Part shown: piece after piece, positions 34,940-45,949 of the stretch
How the letters are laid out: each line of letters opens with the position of its first letter
Numbering within the stretch: the first letter of the stretch is position 1
Assembly: GCA_031308135.1 (NCBI GenBank)
Contig: JAHLJT010000631.1
Coordinates: forward strand, 4,565,371-4,629,370
Source: Acheta domesticus
Taxonomy: Eukaryota; Arthropoda; Insecta; Orthoptera; Gryllidae
Length of the DNA: 64,000 bases
Reading direction: 5' to 3'
Program-made: the position numbers and the translations under genes
Notes under the pieces: generated by a model
Databases searched by the model: none
What the model saw: only the letters and a program-made list of their open reading frames with translations
What the model was told of the DNA's origin: nothing

Positions 34940-35345
34940 ACTTAATTGATTAGTATTTCTCCTTTATCGTGGATGGTTGCGGAGATCTTCCCCCTCTAAA
35001 TGATGAGATCCAGCGCCAACCTACACGTCGACTAGCGGTTGTTTCCTCAACCAGGGGGCACTGCCCAACTGGTCACCCGACAAGTATGGTAGTGAGCGTG
35101 AGTGTAATTGCGTGTTAGTAAAGGGATAGTATAGGATAAGGAAGCAAAAAGATGTGCAATCCGTTTGTTAGGGTAGTGCTCCGGCATTCGCCTGGTGTTG
35201 ATCGGAAAACTACCGACCAGAGCAGCTGGCCGCTCGAATCCTCCTCCAGACCATTCGGCCTCGCTATCCACCTTGTGTTGAAAATCCAGCCACCATCAGG
35301 ACGGCCTCTTGGTCAGAGGTACTGCAGTTGAGCCACCTGAGCCGG
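34940..35345 (-). mobile_element. SINE-A copy with intact A-box head
   Basis: On the minus strand it begins CCGGCTCAGGTGGCTCAACT, the best A-box-type head in the window. It continues TGCAGTACCTCTGACCAAGA, but the B-box is partly deleted. The body (AGCGGCCAGCTGCTCTGGTC, AACACCAGGCGAATGCCGGA, GGGTGACCAGTTGGGCA) is shortened and the tail is AATCAATTAAG. It abuts the next CpG patch. Confidence 0.75.
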
Positions 35346-35571
35346 CGGGAGCAGCGCGAGGCGCGGCGCGGAGTATAGGAGGGCGGGAGCGCGAACGCGA
35401 GCGAGCAACGGCCCCAGGCGCCGCGGCGACGACCGCGAGGGCGACCGCGACCGCCGCGCCGCCGCCTCGGCCTCGGCCGCGGCCACGGGCGGCGATTGCC
35501 CGGGGCGAGGGGCGCCGCCCCGCGCCCTCCCCCCCCCCAGCGCCGACTCCGCTCGCCGCGCCGCTCCTCCC
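35346..35571. other. GC/CpG-rich patch
   Basis: CpG-dense with GGCGCGGCGCGG near 35357-35368 and a run of nine C around 35530. It is wedged between a SINE and a MITE. Frames of 126 and 169 codons on opposite strands are Ala/Arg/Pro-rich artefacts. Confidence 0.55.
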
Positions 35572-35574
35572 TAA

Positions 35575-35815
35575 AGACGGCTCCACACAGTCGCTATTCG
35601 GCGAACAGCGAGCAACCGCTCGCCGAATCCCGAGAAGTGTGGATGGGTCGCTTGCTGTTTGCCGAGTGACGAACATACGGCCTTCGCCCTACCCATCGCG
35701 TGTCGATCTTTTGGTTACATCAAAGGGAGCGAACATTCGCCTAAAACATAAGCTGATCGGGGTCGGGCGACCAGTAGCTCGCTGGTCGGCGAATGCCGAA
35801 TGTGTGGTGCCACCT
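35575..35815. mobile_element. PIF/Harbinger-like MITE, copy 1
   Basis: The ends are inverted: AGACGGCTCCACACAGTCGC on the left and AGGTGGCACCACACATTCGG on the opposite strand at the right. The 3-bp duplication TAA (35572-35574 and 35816-35818) fits PIF/Harbinger. It is 241 bp, non-coding, with internal inverted GCGAGC/GCTCGC motifs. A second copy of the same family lies at 40801-41034. Confidence 0.8.
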
Positions 35816-35819
35816 TAAC

Positions 35820-37677
35820 ATGTATCGCATGCGACCTTACTACGATGGCCATTCATGCCAGTCAACTGTCAGAATTGACATTTACTCACTGATCGCAAAT
35901 GAGGCAAAAGATCTACAACAGCGATTCTAGTCTTACAAAGTTCCAGTGACATTCAAGTTGGGGCGAAGTTGGAAAATTACAAAAACACTTCATGTGGGAA
36001 TCTGTACTAGTAAGGCCAAAGCGGCGAAGGAAATATTTATTGCTAATATTGACACACACTAATATGTATGTGTGAGTGTGTAGTTTTGCTAACTTCCTCT
36101 CTTTCCTGGGCCCCCGAAGAATCATTATCTTGTGTATTTTGCGATATCCTATTAGGCCGAAGATATACGGGAGCACATTAACGGATGTTAAAGATACATC
36201 CGTTGAAGAGTTTACTGAAAGGAAGGAGCATGGTTAGACGAACGCGCTGCGCGACGTCCGTCTGCTTGTGTAACCGGAGTACGGACGTTGTAACGTTCAT
36301 CATGGGATGCAGACTAAAGGCCCAAAGCGTACGTAGCCCACACCTCAAAGATTTCTCAAGCAACAATGGATTGGATTACTTTGGTCGCTTGCAAAGGGCG
36401 GTATTTCTTAGCTGTTCTTTAATATCTTCATAAGAACGCGGAAAAAGTACTTCCTTTCGAAACATGACAATGTGTCAATTGCACCAGCTGTTTCGTAGTT
36501 GTGTGACCGCACACTGCGCGTACTCATTGTTTTTAGTTAAAAAGAGAGTCCTGTTTGACTTCTGAACTTTCCAAATCGTTCGTCATTGTACACTTCCGAT
36601 AGATTATGTCAGTCTCCTATTACGAATGATAACCTTCATTTGAAACTAAGAATATTATTCAAAATCTTTGTGTGTGTGAGTGTGAGTGTGTATGTGTGGA
36701 TGCGCGCGTGTCTAAGTGAGCGCCAAAGGCTAAAAGCATAACTCAAATGGTTAAGAGAAGGCCCAATAAGGAATATTTAACGGAGCTTGTGACCTCCCTT
36801 ATACGAATACTCGTTGCCCACTTATTTGAAACGGTTACGGAATGAATACATGGTTTGCGGTCACTCTGTATTATGCGCGGCCCTAAACCTACCGCTCTTC
36901 ATATTTTATCATACTACTGTCTTCCGTACCAAAACACATATTTAGCATTGCTTCGCATAGCCCTGCATATCCCACATCACCGCTCATAATTCTATATAGT
37001 CAATTTCGTCTTACATAAATTCGTAACGCCTTACTTTGCCTCGCATCGCCACGTATTAACAGATATTAGATACACGTTAAGCTCACTCGGCGTTTCTGGA
37101 GCTTCTCGTCTTACCCACAACACTTCGTATCATCTCATCGCACCCTCACGCTACTCACCGCCTCTGCCAACTGACGTTCCAAATGAGGCTTCTCCTCTCC
37201 ACTGACACGTTCTTTGTTCTCTGTCTGATACTATCAACGGTGAGACGCATCCACAAGCTACAAAGATATTAAAAAATGATTTTAAGATTATTCAAAAATT
37301 TAAAACAAATTCACAATGATAAGGTTTTACAACAGAACTTGTTTTCACGAAGGCTTAGAGCTTGTTTAACATTCAAACTAAGTTACTTTAGTATTTTATG
37401 CGCATAAACTACTTTATCCTGAAGGTTTCATGAATAGTTTAATTTCCAAAAGTTTCAAAGAAATGTGCCATAAACATTTTTTTGTGAATTTTTTTGCTGT
37501 AAGCTACCTTATCTCACCTGTGTAATTGACTCCCATTATCTCTCCTAATATGTTTAATTTCAGCTCGATCCCCAACACTCGATTCTCTTCATTCCCAAAT
37601 CCATAAGGCTGCCTTCCCAAAAAGCTCCGATGATGTCCGTTGCCACCTGATTCACTTTGCCTACCTCGCGAAATTTT
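35820..37677. other. No gene seen
   Basis: AT-rich to mixed sequence with a (TG)n-type microsatellite at 36669-36712. Confidence 0.5.
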
Positions 37678-38300
37678 AAGTTTGGACTGGTCTCCTTTTC
37701 TCTACAAGCGGCATTATTTCTTTCCATCCTACTGTTCCATTCATGCGACATCCCAGATACCATCGGACATGCAGAGGTACTGAGAGAACACCGATGCAAA
37801 GTGAAAATCATCCGGCACGCAAGTTCGGCGGAACGGTACCGCGTTGCGAGAAAAGCAGCAAAATTGGTTTAGCAGCAGATTTACCTCTGGCATCCCCTGC
37901 CGCCCCGCGCCGAATCCCTTGGGTGTCACCGTCCCCGCCCACCCTCGCCCACCCCGGCGTCGCCCCGTGTCGCCGCCGAGGGGATTGGGTCCTAACGGAG
38001 GTCGCACCGCGAGGAATGCGGCTACATCACGACGCCGCGCCGCGCCGCCCCCCTGCGGCCAAGGGGAGCCCGCCCCGCGTGGCGCGCCACACGCTGCGGC
38101 GCCGCCGACGCCATTTTTGCTGCTTTTCTTGCACCGCGGTACCGTTCCGCCTGCCTTGCATGCTCGATGATTTCCACTCTGCATCGGCCTTCTCTCAGTA
38201 CCTCTGCATGTCCGATGGAATCTGGGATGTCGCATGAGTGGAACAGTAGGATGGTAAGCAATAATGCCGCTTGTAGAGAAAAGGAGACCAGTCCAAACTT
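37678..38300. mobile_element. Long-inverted-repeat (foldback) element with GC-rich loop
   Basis: The left arm, 37678 to about 37867, and the right arm, about 38112-38300, are inverted copies of ~190 bp with roughly 90% identity by eye. The tips are AAGTTTGGACTGGTCTCCTT. The loop (37868-38111) is CpG-rich. The symmetry makes nearly identical 164-codon frames appear on both strands (37741-38237); they are not independent genes. I find no matching target duplication outside the tips, so the superfamily is open. Confidence 0.82.
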
Positions 38301-38304
38301 CTAC

Positions 38305-39039
38305 GGGTTCATCGGAACCTTAATGGTCACTCCATCTGACGTCTTATTTCAACAAGATAAATTTTACCATAACAAATGTAGCCATATGGATGTAAATAAT
38401 ATAATTTCAAATCATTTTAATTTTTTATGTTTGGAAATCCAAGGTAATTTTTGTAACCCACTCTTGCATACATTTTTTAACTTTCTCGCCTTACAAAGTT
38501 CTTCGTAAGAAGATAAAGTTATGTAATTGTGCGCCGGAAAATGGCGCCGGAAAATGTAAGTAATACGAGCAAAGCGAATTTTCATTAGACAATTTCATTA
38601 AACACATGCATGGATCCAGCGTTTTGAACACGAACTGAATATTTCTTCTACAATGCTATATAATTGTTTCATGTAAGCTTATCCTTCCGAGAATGATAAA
38701 AGAGAAACTTCAAGACTGTAGATTTCACTATTCTGTTTCGATACTGCAGAGATCCAGTACTTTATAGAGATAACTAGATAACTATTAAAAGTTATTTCTC
38801 TGGCTCTTCGAAAAATAATGTGTAGCGTTGACTGAAGTTCTGACCATCTTCCTGGTCTTGAAAATGAGTATTATATCTCAGGATACGTATTTCGAATCTA
38901 CGATTACACATTAATTCCTTACACAAGTTCTTCCTTCACGAATGCAGCAAAACACAAGGTGGTAACAAGATTTTCAAACCGATTAACCACTTGATCCACA
39001 CACACAAAAACTAATCGAATTCCTAGAACCGGAGCAGGC
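38305..39039. other. No gene seen
   Basis: AT-rich interval; GCGCCGGAAAATGGCGCCGG at 38531-38550 is a short local repeat. Confidence 0.5.
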
Positions 39040-39310
39040 AAGTCTGTCCCGCGGTGCAAGCTTTTTTGTCCCCGTCGGCGGTGCGAGACGACGAGCAGCC
39101 CTCGCGCGGGACCCGACAGCGTCCGCAGCTGCAGTTGACGGCAGCGACGCGACGCGAGGCAGCGGCGAAGTCGAGCTTTCCGCTCCCGCGCTCATGGACG
39201 GACGGCACTTCCGCTCGTAACGTCGCTGGCCGTCATCTCACAGCGACCGACGCACCGCGCTGAGGACTTGCTCTGCGCGCTCCACCCGCAGCTGCGGAGC
39301 GGAGGACGGA
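39040..39310. other. GC/CpG-rich patch
   Basis: CpG-dense but less repetitive than the other patches, so the best candidate for a true CpG-island promoter. The frames of 60-70 codons have no recognisable domain. Confidence 0.5.
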
Positions 39311-39366
39311 CTCCATCCTTATAGGCTGCAATTCGCTGTACTTCCATTTATTTAGAGCTTCATTGG

Positions 39367-39485
39367 ACAGATCATCAGCTGTTACGGTGTCATCCAGTAG
39401 GGAGCATACACGTCACTACAGTGACGTCATTACGGTGACGTTCAACCTCCCGATTGGATGGCACCCTAACAGGTGATTTACGTCA
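39367..39485. mobile_element. Second palindromic element centred on TGACGTCA
   Basis: The centre TGACGTCA is at 39422-39429. The right half, GGTGACGTTCAACCTCCCGA-TTGGAT, matches the right half of the 20657-20832 element (GAGTGACGTTCAAGCTCCGG-ATTGGAT), and the left half mirrors it (ATCATCAGCTGTTACGGTG...). It is more decayed than the first copy. Confidence 0.65.
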
Positions 39486-39499
39486 ACTGACCTGTTTAA

Positions 39500-40797
39500 A
39501 TCCACCGTGGTTCTCTCCGCGACCACACGCTGTTCGGCCGTTTTTTGCTTAACTATACCAAGCAATTTTTATCCTTATCACTAATTTCACATTGTAGAGT
39601 CTTTTTCAATGAACTGCGATTGTTGCAGATAGTGTGATCACATTTATTCGTAGAAATCTCGCTGTTGGGCCATGCATGTGGTCGTCGTCGCGACCACAAT
39701 GCATACAGGCACTGTCGCGGAGTGTTCATTTGAGCATTTTGTTGAGAAGTGATTTTTCGCGTATCGAGTTTCCGGAGTTTTTCGAGAACAGAGGATTATT
39801 ACTTATTTATTATTGTTTATTAAGATATTTTTTAGTATTACAATAGATTTATTCATAAAATACTCCATTTTTACATCAATAAGGTTAATTTATATTTTCA
39901 AGGGTGTAGTCAGGAGTAAGTACACAATCGTAAATTTTTTTTTGTTCTGTGAAAATATTAATTTTAAAAAATGTTTTGAACAATTAAATTTATTGTCTAA
40001 TAATGTAAGATATTCGCTAAATAGATTTAGTTTTCCAAATATTTGTGACTTAGAAAATATTTCAATATTTTTACATTTCTTCAGTGATTACGTATATTTG
40101 CGTAGTATAATGTAACACCCATACTTGTTACTAGTGGTGTGCTATCTTACAGAATGGCTAAAATTTGGAGTTTCCACAGTTCTGAACCCATGGTCTAATA
40201 AGAATTTAACAGTTTCTAATAAGAATTTAACAGTTTCTTGGGAATATTGACGAGAATGATGATGCGGCGTTAGATTCGGAGTATAGAGGGGATTCCAATG
40301 CAGATGACGTGACGCTAAAAAGGCAGCTTATGAACTCTAGCAGTTCACGTTTCTTTCAATATTGTTTTCTTTAGTCAATGTTTTATTATTTTAGATTTTT
40401 GTTTGTAAATGTATATCATATTGATTTTCACTACTTATTTATTTGCACTATTTATTTTCAATTTTCTTGCTTTTTGTGTTTCACGTCTGTTCCTACGTGT
40501 TTCTTCTATTTTGTAAAGAACATGCACACGTTTATTTATGACTGGATATTAGATTTTTATTCAGGAATTATCCGAGATGGTTCTGTACGCAACCACAATC
40601 CACAGTGTAATGCGTAGCCCTAAATGGATTGTGGTCGTTTATACGACCACATCATTTTCGCAATTATCTCACTTTATATTTAAACAAATCACAAATTAAT
40701 ATTTTTCTCATGTTTCTAAGATCAAAATTAAACAATTAAAAGATAAATTCAAATGATTCCGGAGAAAAAGTTACCCGACCTATAAAGGGTATCCATG
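39500..40797. other. No recognised gene; short tandem duplication
   Basis: An exact 21-bp unit (CTAATAAGAATTTAACAGTTT) occurs twice at 40195-40236. It is followed by a short acidic open stretch at 40249-40374 (Asp/Glu/Asn/Ser-rich), reminiscent of the acidic N-termini of some transposases but too short to assign. An inverted motif ending TGTGGTCG recurs near 39680, 39695 and 40630. Confidence 0.4.
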
Positions 40798-40800
40798 TAA

Positions 40801-41034
40801 AGGTGGCTCCACACATTCGGTATTCGACGAGCAACCGCTCGCCGAATCAGAAGTAGTGTGGATGAGTCGGTTGCTATCTGCCGAGTGACGAATATTTGGT
40901 GCTTGCGCAATCCACCGCGAGTTGGTCTTTTGGACACATCAAAAGAAGCGAACATTCGTCGAACACATCAGCTGCTCGGGATCGGGCGAGCAGCAGCTCG
41001 CTGCTCGGCGATAGGCGAATGTGTGGTGCAGCCT
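40801..41034. mobile_element. PIF/Harbinger-like MITE, copy 2
   Basis: The ends are AGGTGGCTCCACACATTCGG on the left and, on the opposite strand, AGGCTGCACCACACATTCGC at the right. TAA is duplicated at 40798-40800 and 41035-41037. Length is 234 bp. The interior follows copy 1 (CGAGCAACCGCTCGCCGAAT, GCTGATCGGG/GCTGCTCGGG, GTGTGGATG). Confidence 0.82.
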
Positions 41035-41039
41035 TAAGG

Positions 41040-41941
41040 CTTCCGGTCGTTTCACCTGGGCGCATGTGCACGCATCCGTCTGTCAAATTTTAAGTAATGC
41101 AAGTGGACCATTAGCAGTTATCAAAGCTTCTCACATACATTTCAAAGCTCTTAAATAGCGACGATGTTCCTTTAGCGAACGTTATTTCAAGTTCAGTATT
41201 TATTTACGTTACTTTCGAATGACAGGCGTTGCAAGATTACTAACGAGTTGTTATTTACACAAGATCTCCTCACGAAATCGCACCAGCTTGCCGTCTCGTA
41301 CTGCGGCGTGGAAGTTGACTGCGCTATTCGGAAGGAGGTGATGGTCATGTCGGAGGGATGCAGTGCAGAAAAGGAACAGTGGGCTGATGCGGGGAACTGG
41401 AGGACATAGTCTACGAAGCACAAATGCTGCCATTACTATTATGAGTCCAAGTTTATTATGCTGCCGTTACAAAAACGAGGAACCTCTTGACTAACACAAG
41501 TAAATGAAGCACAATGTTCTCGATCGTTGTAGCAGTCAACGAATATGAAGTGGTAGGTCTAAACGAATAATCCTAATGTTTTTTTAGAATACGACGTCAA
41601 TCTGTAATAATTTCGGTAAGAAAAGTGGAATATTTGGTGTTCCCGATGGCTTTTCAGTGAACTCAATAGTTCTTGAAGTTTAACTCCTTGACCCATCTTT
41701 GAATTTGTTAAATTGTTGGAAAATATTTCTTGCCAATGCATGTTTATTTCTGGAAACTATATACTCAAATTCCTCCAAACCCCATTTGTTACGTGGGGCC
41801 TCTTCTCCTTATTGCGGTCCGCACGGCCAGCTGGCAGCCCACTTGAGCCCGAGAGTGCTCCTGCACTTAAAGAGACCTAGACAACGAGATGGATAATCCC
41901 CGCATATTGACAGAAAATGATCAAAAATAAGAATTATTTCA
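41040..41941. other. No gene seen
   Basis: Mixed sequence without recognisable features. Confidence 0.5.
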
Positions 41942-41949
41942 ATTCTACT

Positions 41950-42162
41950 TTTTTTATTATTTAAGGTCGCATCAACTACAAGGTCATTAGCGACCACTAT
42001 AGGATACAACGTTATGGTATGATGATGAAACGATATGATGATAATAGGGAATGGAAGGACGAACACATACAACTATGCCCCAGGCGGGACTCAAATCCGC
42101 GACCTCCCGATCCAAGGTCACTACGGCACTACTGTCCTAACGATCTCAGCCATGGAGCCAAC
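41950..42162 (-). mobile_element. SINE-B: short tRNA-derived SINE
   Basis: On the minus strand it begins GGCTCCATGGCTGAGATCGT, a tRNA-like head with an A-box-like TGGCTGAGATCG. The B-box region follows about 45 bp later (GATTTGAGTCCC), then an unrelated body, ending in an A-rich tail (TAAATAATAAAAAAAG). An 8-bp duplication ATTCTACT flanks it (41942-41949 and 42163-42170). At ~213 bp it is much shorter than SINE-A and differs from it outside the Pol III boxes. Confidence 0.75.
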
Positions 42163-42170
42163 ATTCTACT

Positions 42171-43140
42171 CTTTTCTAATTGGTTTATGCCTCTACATGA
42201 AGTAGATGAAAAAATCAGTGGCACTTGTAGTTTCAAACCGCATTTCTGTATTTATTTTAGCGTGACAGACGTCATTTCTGGTATTTCATGCCAAGTACCC
42301 TTTCAAGGATACCTCATCATGAACATGGTGAAAACAATCGTTGACAAATGGAAAACGTATGTTTCAAACAGTATCTCCAAACTTTACTTCTGCATAATTC
42401 TACTTCAACATTTATTTGCCAATCAAGTTTAAGTTCTGATAAACTGTTTACTGCAGTTGACCAAGAACAGGAAGTAGTTTGCCTTACGCTCCATGATGTA
42501 CCGTTTTTTCTTAATCTTTCTCTGCTTCAAGAGTTTTCGGCCGACCAAGCAAAGCACAGTTATTCTCTTCGCAAAACGGCTCCGGAGATTCCGCCTTCAG
42601 CACACACTCGCGTTCTGAGCGACGTACGCGCGTTCTGCCCTGATTTCAATCGCCCATTACAATGAAGTAAACACTGCCCTGAGAAGAACTGCTTCAAATA
42701 AAAACACACGCTCCGCGCCAGCACTACATAATTGAACTGATTTATGGGGCAGTGACTGTCTCAAAAGGAATACGGAAGGGACGATCCGCGCCGTTAATGG
42801 CAAGGAAGGCTGAAACATCAAATTCGCTCATGCAGAGAAACAATGTGTGGCAAGAAAAATAAAGAAGAGAATGTTAGGTGAAGGATGACACGCGCATTTG
42901 AGAAAATACTTCACGTCCATATAAAGTCAACGTGTTCAACTAGAAGAACGCATACTTTCTCGTATTAGTGTTCTTACTCGTGGTTACGTAGTTGCGCCTT
43001 CTACCAATAGTTCAGCTTTTGCTTTAAAAAAACTCACACGATGTAACTCTCAACTATGCAAAAACCATGTGTATTTTAAATAAAAGTTTAGGAAACATGA
43101 TATAAAGATCTTTTGTTCAGAAACAGAATGCACTAAGAAT
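42171..43140. other. No gene recognised
   Basis: Frames of 137 and 105 codons at 42019-42665 partly overlap the SINE and have no domain; I leave them uncalled. Confidence 0.45.
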
Positions 43141-43149
43141 ATATTTCTA

Positions 43150-43900
43150 TTTTAATATATTGATGGCGAACGATATGTTCGAAATAAATGTGAACTTTGC
43201 CACCATTTACTCAAAATTACACGAAAAATGCTAATATTGTTAATAAAATTGTAAGTAAATAAAATAGCTTTAAAATCTAATTCTTAGAAAATCATTCCAT
43301 TAAGAAAAATTGCCATCTTCAATTATATAACGGTCAAAGAGGATCGACAACATTTTTAACATTTGTAATTTTCGAAAATGCACAGGTTTTATTGAGATCA
43401 GGCCCTGGGTAATTTAAATGAACTTCGATTTGCAGAAAAAATTTTAAAAAAATTAGACGGCATATCTGAAAAAAATCTTGTTTTAATTGTCACTCTGTTC
43501 ACGCACAATTACATTAAAACTATTAATTCGTTTCTTGTTATTTGGATTGTGATATGCATATCAAATTTTAATATATGACCCCTTTCATTTCTTGACAATC
43601 GTGTATTCAGTAAAAACATTACAGACTGATGATGTGAACAAAATAGTTCTAGGAACGTCGAAAATGAAACTATTGAAAAATAGTATATATAATTGCATTT
43701 AAATTACTGTCCTTACTAACTATTCATATTTTCAAAATTTGTTCATGACATTAATAAAAGATATTCTTTTGAAGAGCAGATTTTACTAAGAAAAATACGT
43801 CAGTATTCAATAATGTAGTTGAAAACACCCGCCCCCATTGTGAAAATTTAAGGGCGCATTCTGTAAGTTTTTAGTGATTATTTCGAAAAAAAAGTAAGTG
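43150..43900. repeat. AT-rich dispersed repeat, related to 17690-19150
   Basis: Shared blocks include GAGCAGATTTTACTAAGAAA to CAGTATTCAATAATGTAGTTG (43776-43820), similar to 18650-18695 and 27048-27095. Borders are not defined. Confidence 0.45.
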
Positions 43901-44428
43901 CAATTATCATACTGGATTAAAACTTTATTAAAGTACATAAAATTTTCAACTAAATACATTTTTGATTAATGTCGAAAGAACATTTAAGCTTTGATTAATT
44001 GAAGGTCAAAATTGTTACTGTAAGTTTGCCCGCAGTAAGCAACAACAGACTTGTAGTTTCCCATAGCAACTATCCGAGCAAACTTGGTAGGGCGGAGCAG
44101 GGGATCGAGGGACAGAGTGGAGCTGAGCGGGTGAGTTGGGCAGAGTGAGATCGGGTGGAACAGGGAGGTTCGGGGCATGGCACGTCAGGCCGGCTGAGGG
44201 CGGGGCAGTCAGGGTAGGGTGGGTGGAGATACACCACAGATAAGTTCAGTCCTTTGCTTATAATAGATGGTTGTGCTTAATAAATACCAGAGCAATGCAG
44301 GGTACTGGAGCTAGTTAAGGAACAAAATCGTAAATGCAAATCAATACCTATTCTGTAAACGATTCACATACGTAACCGGGGAAAGGGTCTAAACTCGTGG
44401 CGGAAGAAATATCAGAGTTCCTTAAAAT
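43901..44428. other. No gene; G-rich spot
   Basis: A purine/G-rich stretch at about 44088-44225 interrupts otherwise AT-rich sequence. Confidence 0.45.
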
Positions 44429-44838
44429 CAGTGGCGGAGCTAGGGAGAGGCAGAGGGGGCGGGACGCCCCAGGTGACACCATATTAAGGGTGACACGAAG
44501 TAGAAAATTTTATAGTTGGAATAAACTATACAATTTGAATGATTTATTTACAAATTATAGATTTCGATGAAATCATAGGTAACTTTTCCGCCCTTAAATC
44601 TCGAAAAGTGTTTTTATAAATAATTTTAGCTACTAGTTTTAGATTATTTATTAAAAAATTATTTTAAATTACATGTAGTTTTAATATATTATCAATAAAT
44701 GTCATGTGCAAACATACTTGTATTTTTATTAAAAAATGTATAAACTGTCCAGTAACCCATATTTTTATATTTAATTTATTAGGGGGGGTGATACCATTAG
44801 TTTTGCTCCGGGGGACACCAACTAAGGCTACGCCACTG
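44429..44838. mobile_element. hAT MITE
   Basis: Ends are CAGTGGCGGAGCTAGGG on the left and, on the opposite strand, CAGTGGCGTAGCCTTAG on the right; CAGTGGCG tips are widespread in hAT elements. An 8-bp flanking duplication is CTTAAAAT (44421-44428) against CTTGAAAT (44839-44846), 7 of 8. The inside is AT-rich, 410 bp in all, with GGGGG-ACACC motifs near both ends and no coding capacity. Confidence 0.8.
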
Positions 44839-44929
44839 CTTGAAATATTCCAGAACGTCCTTCTCCCGCTACGTGTGTCTTTCGGGAAGAAAGAAAGGAA
44901 AACGCAATTTGCCAAAGAATGCACACATC

Positions 44930-45235
44930 AAACCGAGGCCAGAGCGGGCGCATTCCACCGCAAGAGCGCAACGGCGCGCAGCAAATCCAACGCACCGCGC
45001 CGCGCCGCGCAGCGCCGCAATCGCCAGGAAGCGCGGAGCGAGCGAACGCAGACGCAGCGGCGGCGGAGGAGATGGCCCGCCACGGCCTCCTCCCTACCGG
45101 CACGGCGCTAATGCCTCGCCTAACGAGGCGCGTGACGAGCAACATCGCCGCACCGCGCCGTGCCTGCGTCCCCGCCCACCACTCTCACCCGCCCTCCTCT
45201 CGCTGCCCTCGCTCCCCCCTCTAAGCTCCATCACA
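44930..45235. other. GC/CpG-rich patch
   Basis: CpG-dense with a CCGCG-pentamer run at 44995-45013. Frames of 100-163 codons are Arg/Ala/Pro-rich and compositional. Confidence 0.55.
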
Positions 45236-45239
45236 AAGC

Positions 45240-45760
45240 ACGTTCCTCCTTCATCGTTCCGTCCGGTCTCCTCTTCGCCCCAAATCAGTTCCCCTCTTTC
45301 ATTTCACTCGCGCATTCCGTTTCTATCTTAGCCGGGCTGCTCATTACAATGACAACCTTTTCATTTAGACCTCTATACACAATGTTCTTACTGTAGTGAA
45401 CCTTTGAGTGATGTTGTGTTTGCATAATAGAATGTCTTGTTGACAAGTGTTCACATATCTCAAAGGTATTAGAGGTAGTCGGAGAGGGGTTTCTCTTGTT
45501 TCACTCGTTGATTACAGGCTGGCAACTGTGTCGATCAACACACCGCCACACCGCCTGTGCTTTGCTATCTACTCTTTCTTTCGTCAATCTCCCACATTCC
45601 TAAGACGTTTCATGGACAAGTTGGTTAAAGATATATCTCAGGTAGTCGATCTCTTTGCATAAATTCTCTTTGCAGAAATAGAGAGAAATGGAAAAGCACA
45701 CTTATTGTAGCCCCCGCTTCTCAGCACGTGGCAACGCAGCACACTGCGAGACACTTCCAA
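45240..45760. other. No gene seen
   Basis: Mixed sequence between a CpG patch and the interrupted frame at 45762. Confidence 0.45.
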
Positions 45761-45938
45761 AGTGGATAGGCGTGGAATTCGCCACGATGTGGAAGAGGAG
45801 ATGGCCAAACCCAGAGTTCAGGTCGAGAAGGTGATATCACGCTGGATGTATCGCAACATCACGCGCTTGCACTCTGGGGATGCGACGGGGACACTGAGAA
45901 CCAATAAGACGGGTGGCCGCAGCACAAGAGAGAATTGC

Positions 45939-45949
45939 ACCGGACATCT
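45939..45949. repeat. Target-site duplication of the Jockey LINE
   Basis: ACCGGACATCT at 45939-45949 is repeated exactly at 48002-48012, on the two sides of the inserted LINE. Confidence 0.9.

Noticed and set aside
35296..35818. 126- and 169-codon frames
   Set aside because: Span a CpG patch plus a MITE; composition-driven.
37741..38237. Two 164-codon frames on opposite strands with similar sequence
   Set aside because: Mirror images produced by the ~190-bp inverted arms, not two genes.
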